This document shows, piece by piece, positions 1 to 5,710 of a DNA stretch of 11,518 nt. Below the pieces are notes generated by a model that saw nothing but the letters and a program-made list of their open reading frames with translations, was not told the origin of the DNA and did no database searches. Source of the stretch: Burkholderiales bacterium (GTDB lineage: Bacteria; Pseudomonadota; Gammaproteobacteria; Burkholderiales; Burkholderiaceae_D); assembly GCA_016197345.1 (NCBI GenBank), contig JACPVY010000110.1, positions 1 through 11,518 on the forward strand, written 5' to 3'. Made by a program: the position numbers and the translations under genes. How positions within the stretch are numbered: position 1 is the first letter of the stretch; every line of letters starts with the position of its first letter.

Positions 1-342
1 GGAGTGGACTTCGGTCGCCATCAAGAAATGCGGATCGGCTGGCAAAGCGGCCACTTGCGCGCGCAAAGCTTGCAGCATCGCCAGCACGTAAGCGCGATCC
101 ACTTCACTGTTTGTACTGAGCGAAAAATCGCTGCTCGCGTGGCTTTGGCCGTTGATTAAATTCAGCGATAGCGAAGTTTGTTCGACGCTGCCGGGTTGAC
201 GAATCAAACCCTTATTGAAGCGCACGAAATCCGATTGTTCACCAGAAAACCAGCATTTGAAACGCTCACCCTCAGCCAATTGCGCTTGGATGAAATCGGC
301 TAGCGCGTAAAAATATTCTTGCATTGATTGCTTCGCTTCCAT
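1..342 (-). CDS. TldE/PmbA-like subunit of a TldD/TldE-type metalloprotease (N-terminal part only)
   Basis: The ATG at 342-340 overlaps the TAA of the upstream TldD-like gene by one base (TAATG), which indicates translational coupling. The 114 codons present are open and run off the left edge of the window, so the C-terminal three quarters are unseen. The visible part has a helical N-terminus and the stretch FVRFNKGLIRQPGSVEQ (about residues 36-52), which resembles the first beta-strands of TldD/PmbA proteins. In this family TldE/PmbA lacks the HExxxH zinc motif and pairs with TldD to form a protease that degrades unfolded peptides or trims modified-peptide precursors. The role here is inferred from the paired arrangement and this short similarity. 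A second ATG six codons in (324-322) is possible but has no better ribosome site. Confidence 0.8.
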   Translation of the reverse strand, partial: MEAKQSMQEYFYALADFIQAQLAEGERFKCWFSGEQSDFVRFNKGLIRQPGSVEQTSLSLNLINGQSHASSDFSLSTNSEVDRAYVLAMLQALRAQVAALPADPHFLMATEVHS

Positions 343-1778
343 TACTCATGTCCCCCGAATACTTCGACCTGATCAAACAGGCAAGCTGGCGAAGCGTGGC
401 CGACGCGGATGACTTGGCTAGGCTCGGCTTTGCCGCAAAATGGTGTGCCCAATACTTCTAAGGTGGCGGCATCGCCTACCCCTTTTAGGGAACGCCAGAA
501 GGTGGCGGAAATGCCACGGTAATTCGGGTTCTTGACAACGCCTTTCAATTCGCCGTTTTCAATCAGACGGCCAAATTCGCAACCAAATTGGAATTTATTG
601 CGTGAATCATCAATCGACCATGAGATATTGGTGTCCATCAAAACACCGCGTTCGACGCTAGCAATCATTTCGGCGAGTGTGCTATTGCCCGCTTCCACAT
701 TCAGATTCGACATGCGGTCTAGCGGTGGGCGATTCCAGCTACACGAGCGCGCGGCCGCGACGCCTGCGATGCCCGCGCGCGCTTGCGAAATCGCGCCGCC
801 GAGTGGGCGCTGCAAAATGCCATCCTTGATGACGAATTGTTTTTCTGCAGGGGTGCCATCGTCGTCCCAACCATAGCTGGCCATTTGTTCTGGGCGGCTA
901 GGGTCGAAGCTAACGTTCAGCAATTCAGAGCCATATTGATACTTGCCGAACATATCGAGCGTGACAAAACTGGTGCCGGCGTAATTGCGTTCGTCGCCAA
1001 GGATACGATCCAGTTCTAGCGGATGGCCAATCGATTCATGGATTTGCAACATCATTTGCGATGGCATCAACAGCAAGTCCATTTTGCCGCTCGGGCAATT
1101 TGGTGCAGCCAACAATTCTAGCGCTTCGCCCGCTAATTTTTTGCCGCAACCCATCATGCCGCGCTCGAGGAAAATCGAGAGGTCGCCCTGCAGGCAGATG
1201 CCACGACCGCCAAGGCTACGGCCTTGGGTATCGTCGCCATCATTTGCGCTGACGTGGAAATCTGGCATCACGAGCGAGATTTCTTGGAAGACGTCGGCAC
1301 CGGCTGTGCTGAGGTAGAGTTGTTCGGTATCGGTGGTCCAGAGCGAAGCGTAGGAATCAACGATGCGGTCATCGATTTGCGCTTCTTGCGATTCACGCAT
1401 CAAGATGGCGATGATGTCGCTTTGTGAAAGCTGCGGTGGGTTGCTTGACTTCGGGCTGGCATAGCGGCCCACGGCGTCCGACATCGCAATCGCTGAATAA
1501 TCCGTCACGGCGCGACCTGCGCTATGTTCGGCCCAGGTTTTGGCGCGCGCAATGGCGCTGGCTAAGCCGGCATCGCTCAAATCGCTGGTAGCGGCATATC
1601 CGTAGCCGCCACGATGGATCACGGTGACCATGGCGCCAGTGTCGATGCTGGTGGAAAAAGGTTGCAAGACACCCTGGCGCACATTGATTTGTTGCTGGCG
1701 ATCACGCACCAGACGCAAGGAACAAAAATCAACAGCAGGGGCCAAGCGCTTAAATTGCGAACGGATGGAATCGAACAA
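342..1778 (-). CDS. TldD-like zinc metallopeptidase (TldD/PmbA family)
   Basis: This 478-residue protein carries HESIGH at about residues 247-252, the HExxxH metal motif that marks the catalytic TldD subunit. Its C-terminus, around GTPFCGKAEPSQ followed by SPACLFDQVEVFGG, contains the conserved Cys expected of TldD and the usual family ending. It is cytoplasmic by appearance, with no signal peptide or membrane segment. Its partner follows with a one-base overlap, so the two probably form a TldD/TldE heteromer. E. coli TldD/TldE processes microcin B17 and the CcdA antitoxin; the substrate here cannot be read from sequence. The start is not ATG. I chose TTG at 1778 because GAGGTG sits four bases upstream; another TTG at 1793 gives a protein five residues longer but has no ribosome site. 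It lies 132 bases downstream of an RNase T2 gene in the same direction. Confidence 0.88.
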   Translation of the reverse strand: MFDSIRSQFKRLAPAVDFCSLRLVRDRQQQINVRQGVLQPFSTSIDTGAMVTVIHRGGYGYAATSDLSDAGLASAIARAKTWAEHSAGRAVTDYSAIAMSDAVGRYASPKSSNPPQLSQSDIIAILMRESQEAQIDDRIVDSYASLWTTDTEQLYLSTAGADVFQEISLVMPDFHVSANDGDDTQGRSLGGRGICLQGDLSIFLERGMMGCGKKLAGEALELLAAPNCPSGKMDLLLMPSQMMLQIHESIGHPLELDRILGDERNYAGTSFVTLDMFGKYQYGSELLNVSFDPSRPEQMASYGWDDDGTPAEKQFVIKDGILQRPLGGAISQARAGIAGVAAARSCSWNRPPLDRMSNLNVEAGNSTLAEMIASVERGVLMDTNISWSIDDSRNKFQFGCEFGRLIENGELKGVVKNPNYRGISATFWRSLKGVGDAATLEVLGTPFCGKAEPSQVIRVGHASPACLFDQVEVFGGHE

Positions 1779-1782
1779 AACG

Positions 1783-1788
1783 CACCTC
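1783..1788 (-). promoter_or_regulatory. Shine-Dalgarno GAGGTG deciding a TTG start
   Basis: On the minus strand GAGGTG (1788-1783) is followed by CGTT and then TTG at 1778-1776. There is no ATG or GTG near the N-terminus, so this strong ribosome site is the main reason to place the TldD-like start at the rare TTG codon. Confidence 0.6.
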
Positions 1789-1834
1789 GGCAAGAAAACT
1801 GAATGTCTGCGAAAAAGCAGAGCTAGGGGCGCTA

Positions 1835-1843
1835 AGTTTAGCA
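1835..1843 (-). promoter_or_regulatory. Possible extended -10 promoter of the TldD/TldE-like operon
   Basis: The minus strand reads TGC TAAACT, an extended -10 (TGn plus four of six consensus bases), about 57 bases before the TTG start. No convincing -35 hexamer is visible at 16-18 bases. The pair could also be read through from the RNase T2 gene, since no clear terminator separates them. Confidence 0.3.
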
Positions 1844-1910
1844 GAATTGGAGGGAACTCACCGCCGCTTTTACGACGGGGAGGCTAGGCAAAAAAATTGC
1901 TGCGCTGCGG

Positions 1911-2657
1911 CTATTTGGCCTTAGCGATGTAAATTCCCGTGGTCGGGCAAGTGCCCGTTACGCTGCCGTCGAGAATTAAGGATGATGCGGCCGGAAATTG
2001 CGCCAATTTTGTTTGATCGAGATTGATCCAGACTTCGGTGAAGTAAGTTGTACCGCCAGATTTGCTGCATTGCAATGCCACCGCCGCACCGCTACCCGCG
2101 CCAAAACTGCTGGTAAAAGCAGACAGCAATTGTGCCCGCGTCACCATTTTACCTGCGTTATTGCGCACAAAGCTGTTGAACGTGGTGGTGTTTAGGGCGG
2201 CGATCAAGCTATCTGCTTTTTGCCAATAGGTGTTCGGGTCGATGCTAGCGCAACTGCCATGTTTATACCATTCGTGCTTATCGAGGCAAGATTGCACGCC
2301 TGGCATGTAATAGCTGAGATTGTTGATCGTGCTAGCGCTTGCACCATAGGCCGCCATACTGCACCAAGTGCTAGGCGTATCCAGCGCTTTCTGTGCCGCT
2401 GACACGCCGCAGTAGTACGGGTGATTACCATCGTAGGCATTCGGCCACAAACCATGCATATCGAGGTTGGTGGCGGCATGCGTGCCAACTAGGTTTTTAC
2501 ATTCTGGTTTGCCAGACACGGTCGCGCAAAAACCGGGTTGCCAAGATGAGGCTAGTAGGAAGTAATCAAAGGTCGTTGCATTGGCTGGGCTAGCGCTAAA
2601 TGCTAGCGTGCTGGCGGCACAGATGGCCGATAAAGAGATTGGTTGAAAAAGTCTCAT
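1911..2657 (-). CDS. Secreted RNase T2-family ribonuclease (paralogue 1)
   Basis: The 248-residue product begins with a clear Sec signal peptide, cut probably after SPANA at residue 27, so it acts in the periplasm or outside the cell. Both RNase T2 active-site blocks are present: HGLWP (His68) and KHEWYKHGSC (His128, Glu129, Lys132, His133). Cysteines at 44, 53, 83, 99, 124 and 136 are placed to form disulphides. RNase T2 enzymes cleave RNA through 2',3'-cyclic phosphates with little base specificity; E. coli RNase I belongs to this family. The ATG at 2657 has GGAG six bases upstream; a TTG at 2669 has no ribosome site. The protein is about 75% identical to the neighbouring paralogue at 3190-3939. 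This gene is richer in G/C at silent sites and carries three GCTAGCGC octamers, which the paralogue lacks. Confidence 0.93.
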   Translation of the reverse strand: MRLFQPISLSAICAASTLAFSASPANATTFDYFLLASSWQPGFCATVSGKPECKNLVGTHAATNLDMHGLWPNAYDGNHPYYCGVSAAQKALDTPSTWCSMAAYGASASTINNLSYYMPGVQSCLDKHEWYKHGSCASIDPNTYWQKADSLIAALNTTTFNSFVRNNAGKMVTRAQLLSAFTSSFGAGSGAAVALQCSKSGGTTYFTEVWINLDQTKLAQFPAASSLILDGSVTGTCPTTGIYIAKAK

Positions 2658-2890
2658 GTCTCGCTCCAATTGGATAGTCGTTTTATGTTAGCGCTAGCCC
2701 AAGCGCAACACGCAGCAGTGCATTTCTCGCTGTGCGCAATGCTAGGGACAGGCTTGCTTATTGTTGATGCGGATGATGCAGTTGGTGCCGATGGTGCTGA
2801 AGGTGCAGATAAGGCGACTGGCGTTGACAAGATTGCCAGTGAAGCTATTGCGATGATGAACTTCGTTGGACCTGATGATGCGCAGAACAT
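2654..2890 (-). CDS. Possible small exported protein or leader ORF ahead of RNase T2 paralogue 1
   Basis: This 78-codon ORF starts at ATG 2890 behind AGGGGG, and its TGA (2656-2654) overlaps the ATG of the RNase gene in an ATGA arrangement, which often means translational coupling. The peptide has Lys10 followed by a hydrophobic run (FIIAIASLAILSTPVALS) like a signal peptide or membrane helix. A Pro/Ala/Ser-rich stretch with repeated SAP units follows, then a Cys-rich segment (KCTAACCAW) and a basic tail. I recognise no family. The SD is very close to the ATG (two to three bases), the codon use is A-rich and unlike the neighbours, and low-complexity DNA can create such ORFs by chance. It could equally be untranslated leader. 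Confidence 0.3.
   Translation of the reverse strand: MFCASSGPTKFIIAIASLAILSTPVALSAPSAPSAPTASSASTISKPVPSIAHSEKCTAACCAWASANIKRLSNWSET
2737..2750 (-). promoter_or_regulatory. TGTCCC-TA-GCATTG motif upstream of RNase T2 paralogue 1
   Basis: Read on the coding strand, TGTCCC, two bases, GCATTG ends 79 bases before the ATG at 2657. Almost the same arrangement (one-base spacer) ends 74 bases before the start of paralogue 2. It may be a shared operator or RNA element, or a relic of duplication. The function is not known. Confidence 0.35.
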
Positions 2891-2913
2891 GTCCCCCTAA
2901 CTAAAAAGGGACA
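2890..2913. promoter_or_regulatory. TGTCCC-N12-GGGACA inverted repeat
   Basis: Perfect six-base arms lie at 2890-2895 and 2908-2913. The dyad overlaps the ribosome-site region of the small ORF and lies upstream of RNase paralogue 1. It could be a protein-binding site or a weak hairpin. The same hexamer pair, in the opposite order, occurs upstream of paralogue 2. Confidence 0.35.
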
Positions 2914-3043
2914 GTTCATTCAGTGTGCCACGCTTTGTTTTTTTGGCAATTACTTTATGCAAACTTCAAAAAACTTTACATAGGGTGACGTTTTTTTGTA
3001 GCAATTGATGCGAAGCGAGGAGGATAGACGAGGGGAGATATGC

Positions 3044-3073
3044 CATCCATAAAAACAATGTGTTTTATGGATG
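3044..3073. other. 11-bp perfect hairpin between the RNase genes
   Basis: The arms CATCCATAAAA (3044-3054) and TTTTATGGATG (3063-3073) are perfectly complementary around an eight-base loop. It lies beyond the main terminator of RNase paralogue 2 and has A/T-rich inner stem ends. It could be a back-up transcript end, an mRNA 5' structure or a binding site. No T tract follows directly on either strand. Confidence 0.45.
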
Positions 3074-3134
3074 CATTCACATTGATTCAAAATCGTTTTT
3101 GGCTTGCCGTGCTAGCGCTAAATGTCGACAAAAT

Positions 3135-3172
3135 AAAAATGGCAATTCGCCGCCAAGCGAACCGCCATTTTT
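3135..3172 (-). terminator. Strong Rho-independent terminator after RNase T2 paralogue 2
   Basis: The 16-base arms at 3135-3150 and 3157-3172 pair with two G-U wobbles around a six-base loop. On the minus strand the stem begins 18 bases after the TAA at 3192-3190 and is followed by TTTTTATTTTG. The plus strand also ends in a T-rich run, so it may work in both directions. It should separate transcription of the two RNase genes. Confidence 0.88.
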
Positions 3173-3189
3173 CATTTAAACGCTGGGTA

Positions 3190-3939
3190 TTATTTTGCTT
3201 TGGTAATATAAATGTTGGTGCCTGGGCAGGTGCCGGTAATTGCACCATCCAACACCAAAGAGCTATTTGCAGGGAAACTGCTCAAGCGAGTTTGATCCAA
3301 ATTAATCCATGCTTCGGTGAAATAGCTCACGCCATTATATTTCGTGCATTGCAATGCCACGGCAGCGGTGCTACCTGAACCAAAAGCTGAACCAAAAGCC
3401 GACAATAATTGGCTACGGCTGACATTTTTGCCTTGGTTATTGCGAACAAAATTGGCAAAAGACGTGGTATTCAAACGGGAAATCAAGCTATCTGCGCTCG
3501 CCCAATAGGTGTCCGGGGTTGCATTAGCGCAGCTACCGTGTTTGTACCATTCGTGCTTGTCGAGGCAAGATTGCACGCCCGGCATATACATTGCCAAGTT
3601 ATTCATTGTACTGCTGCTGGCGCCATAATTAGCCATACTGCACCAAGTAGTTGGCGTATCTAAATTGATTTGGGTTTGCGAAACGCCGCAATAAAAAGGA
3701 TGGTTGCCATCATAAGCATTTGGCCACAAACCGTGCAAATCGAAATTGGTAGCGGCATAGGTGCCAACTAAATTCGTGCATTCTGGTTTGCCGGGATGAG
3801 TCGCGCAAAAACCTGGCTGCCAAGAAGCGGCCAGCAAATAATAATCAAAACTTGCAGCGCTTGCATTACCTGCCAATACCATGACCGCAGTTGCTAATAA
3901 AGTCTTCTTTACGCTCTTTTTTACACTAAATAAGCTCAC
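3190..3939 (-). CDS. Secreted RNase T2-family ribonuclease (paralogue 2)
   Basis: The 249-residue product has a basic N-terminus (VKKSVKK), a hydrophobic segment and probable signal-peptidase cleavage after GNASA at residue 28. Both catalytic blocks are intact: HGLWP (His69) and KHEWYKHGSC (His129, Glu130, Lys133, His134). The cysteine pattern matches that of paralogue 1, and I count about 165 of 221 identical mature residues. I chose the GTG start at 3939 because GGAG lies eight bases upstream and the resulting signal peptide mirrors that of paralogue 1. The frame is open upstream to 4236, including an ATG at 4119 whose product would add a second hydrophobic segment (MRIFMLLSLTLPIVLALSS), but no ribosome site supports that longer form. 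Silent positions are more A/T-rich than in paralogue 1. It has its own terminator. Confidence 0.92.
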   Translation of the reverse strand: MSLFSVKKSVKKTLLATAVMVLAGNASAASFDYYLLAASWQPGFCATHPGKPECTNLVGTYAATNFDLHGLWPNAYDGNHPFYCGVSQTQINLDTPTTWCSMANYGASSSTMNNLAMYMPGVQSCLDKHEWYKHGSCANATPDTYWASADSLISRLNTTSFANFVRNNQGKNVSRSQLLSAFGSAFGSGSTAAVALQCTKYNGVSYFTEAWINLDQTRLSSFPANSSLVLDGAITGTCPGTNIYITKAK

Positions 3940-4013
3940 GTCTGATTCTCCAAGAATGTCGAAATAAACTTGCGGCGGCATGGCTGCAAGTAGAAAAGGT
4001 AAAAAGGCGCCAT

Positions 4014-4062
4014 CAATGCGGGGACACACCCAACATTGTCTTGTCCCAATTAAGGAGGACAA
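4014..4062 (-). promoter_or_regulatory. Cluster of TGTCCC/GGGACA repeats upstream of RNase T2 paralogue 2
   Basis: On the coding strand TGTCCC, one base, GCATTG occupies 4026-4014 and ends 74 bases before the GTG start, as in paralogue 1. GGGACA (4021-4026) and TGTCCC (4042-4047) form an inverted repeat with 15 bases between. TTGTCC (4041-4046) and GGACAA (4057-4062) form a second dyad with a 10-base spacer. These may be operator half-sites or alternative leader hairpins. Confidence 0.35.
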
Positions 4063-4128
4063 GGCCAAGACTATAGGCAGCGTTAATGACAGCAGCATGA
4101 ATATGCGCATTTTGCTCATATTGAAATG

Positions 4129-4137
4129 AATATACCA
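4129..4137 (-). promoter_or_regulatory. Extended -10 candidate for RNase T2 paralogue 2
   Basis: The minus strand reads TGG TATATT (five of six -10 bases plus the TG extension) in AT-rich DNA. No good -35 is seen. Initiation here would give a leader of roughly 180 bases containing the repeat cluster at 4014-4062. Confidence 0.35.
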
Positions 4138-4387
4138 ATTAATCACATCAACAAATAAAAGCGCCTTGAAAAACACACTGGAGGACGGCAATGTGTTCGA
4201 CAACAATGAGAATGCATTGCGCAAAGCAACACTCAATTCTTATCAAGCTGCGCCCTTCTACGCCCCGCTTTCGCACAGAATTAACACTTTTGGCGCCACG
4301 TTTTCCCGTTTTCGTCGCAAAGCGCTACCACCTCGGCCTGCCGCTAGCGACAATGCATGCATCGACATACTTTCACTGGAATCTCAC

Positions 4388-4693
4388 ATGCAAACCAAAA
4401 TGAACACCCCATTCAATGGCAATAACAGCATTGCGCAGAATTACCGCGAAGCCGAACGCCGGGTCCATCGCAAATTGCAATTTTTCAATCACCTGATGAT
4501 GTTCGTGATTATCAGTTGTGGCTTGCTAGCGTATAACTTGCTGATGACGCCGCAGCATATTTGGGCGCTGTGGCCTATCTTTGGTTGGGGTTTAGGCATC
4601 ACGATGCATGCTTTACAGGTGTTCTTACACGGTTCAACTAGCCAGCTCAAGCAACGCATGATAGAAAGAGAAATCGATTCGCTGAAAAAATAA
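4388..4693 (+). CDS. 2TM-domain membrane protein of a LytS/LytTR operon
   Basis: The 101-residue protein has an N-terminal amphipathic segment (YREAERRVHRKLQFFNHL, about residues 19-36) and two transmembrane helices (about 35-54 and 59-78) joined by a short loop. It ends in a charged tail (QLKQRMIEREIDSLKK). This is the layout of the 2TM domain family, which is commonly found as a separate protein or N-terminal module beside LytS-type kinases and LytTR regulators; I infer a role in membrane sensing or kinase assembly. ATG 4388 is chosen over upstream in-frame starts because the family homology begins here and a weak GGA lies seven bases before it. Eight bases separate it from the next gene, whose AAGG ribosome site overlaps this stop codon, so the two are one operon. 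Confidence 0.82.
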   Translation: MQTKMNTPFNGNNSIAQNYREAERRVHRKLQFFNHLMMFVIISCGLLAYNLLMTPQHIWALWPIFGWGLGITMHALQVFLHGSTSQLKQRMIEREIDSLKK

Positions 4694-4701
4694 GGTTCGT
4701 C

Positions 4702-5710
4702 ATGACCCAAGTGCGCCAAGCACCGGCTTCGCCAACACCGCCAGAGCATCCGCCCGCTCAAGTGGATGCTCTCGATCATGCAGAGCACGCGGCGCACGAC
4801 AGCGCTACGCCAGCCGCATCAATGGATTGGCAAAGGGTAGCGCGTGAATACCCGTTTATTGCCGCCGCCAATATAGCGATTGCGTCGGCCTTGACACTAA
4901 CCCATGCCACTAACGGGGATTTTGTTGAGAATCTGGTGTTTTCATTTTGCATTGGCAGCCTCGTTTCTTTTTTGATCCATGTTGGCGTTTGGCAATTAAA
5001 AAGCCGCCAGATCAAAATCACGACCGGCAAAATGGTAGCGGTGGCCCTGCTCGCATGCGTACTCGGAATCGGTATCGGCTTGGCAATAGGCAGCGTGCTG
5101 CTCGGTATTCCGGGCTATCTGGTAGCAGTCAACTTCCTCACGCAAAGCAATACCTATGTGGTGCTGCTGTTGTTGATGTGCTTGGTGGTCATGATTATTT
5201 TTTGGATACGCAGCAAGATGGAGCGGCTACGCGCCCACATTGCCCAAGAAAAATTACGGGCTGAGGAAAATGCACGGCGCAGCCTACAAGCGCAATTGCA
5301 ATTACTCCAAGCGCAAATCGAACCACATATGCTGTTCAATACGCTTGCCAATGTGCAAGGGTTGATTAGCTTTGACCCGCCGCGTGCAGCGGTGATGTTG
5401 GATCACTTGATTTTGTTTTTACGTGCCAGCTTGCAAGTGGCGCGCGCTGAGCACACGACACTCAAGGCTGAATTCCAACTGATGCAAGCCTACTTGGATT
5501 TGATGGCGATACGGATGGGATCGCGTTTAAGCTTTACGCTCGAACTGCCAGAAGAATTGAGCCGCCAGGCCATCGCCGCGCTTAGGTGTGACCAATATCC
5601 GCGAGCGCTTATTCGCTTTATATGGCGAACATGCGAGTTTGACGTTAGGGCCAAATCAACCGCAAGGCACGCTGGCGGAGATGCGCATTCCATTGTCGTC
5701 GCTGGCCTAG
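4702..5710 (+). pseudogene. LytS-type histidine kinase gene with internal frame-shifting deletion
   Basis: In frame 1 the kinase reads normally to ELSRQAIAAL (to about 5583), the point where relatives continue with PP.LLQPLVENAIKHG. In frame 2, from 5585, the DNA reads GVTNIRERLFALYGEHASL and on through GTLAEMRIPLSSLA to TAG at 5708-5710, a textbook C-terminus of a LytS-type HATPase domain. The intervening ATPase core, which I estimate from the family at roughly 60-70 residues and which includes the Asn and Gly-rich boxes, is missing, and the two halves are out of frame. The intact ancestor would have ended at 5710, 44 bases before the regulator ATG. The sensor, dimerisation helix and His209 are retained. 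A sequencing or assembly error at 5575-5590 is a possible alternative, but it would have to remove a sizeable segment. Confidence 0.7.

Larger units (their letters stand above)
2658..3134. other. Leader and promoter region between the two RNase T2 genes
   Basis: This stretch of about 480 bases separates the terminator of RNase paralogue 2 from the start of paralogue 1. It holds the possible 78-codon ORF, a TGTCCC/GGGACA dyad (2890-2913), a TGTCCC/GCATTG motif (2750-2737), an AT-rich segment with T/A runs (about 2935-3005) and a hairpin (3044-3073). A weak minus-strand promoter candidate is TTGCTA, 16 bases, TATGTA within about 3007-2980. No other gene is supported. Confidence 0.5.
3940..4387. 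other. Divergent intergenic region between RNase T2 paralogue 2 and the 2TM/kinase operon
   Basis: This stretch of about 450 bases must carry promoters in both directions. On the minus side I see the extended -10 at 4129-4137 and GGGACA/TGTCCC-type repeats at 4014-4062. On the plus side no convincing promoter hexamers are visible. Frames are open across parts of it on both strands, but the encoded sequences look random apart from the hydrophobic segment encoded at 4119-4045 on the minus strand. Confidence 0.45.

Noticed and set aside
1889..1913. Possible terminator after RNase T2 paralogue 1
   Set aside because: A T7 run is present on the minus strand, but the GC-rich sequence before it (CCGCAGCGCAGC) does not fold into a convincing stem.
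2643..2900. Plus-strand ORF encoding a Gly/Ala/Asp-rich repeat (GADGAEGADKATG)
   Set aside because: It begins at a TTG without a ribosome site inside the RNase start region. The repeat is the other strand of the SAP-repeat stretch, and the minus-strand reading is the more credible one.
3040..3378. Plus-strand ORF of 112 codons with a ribosome-site-like AGGGGAG before its ATG
   Set aside because: It runs antisense into the well-supported RNase T2 gene and through its terminator, and its product resembles no real protein; the purine-rich start is probably chance.
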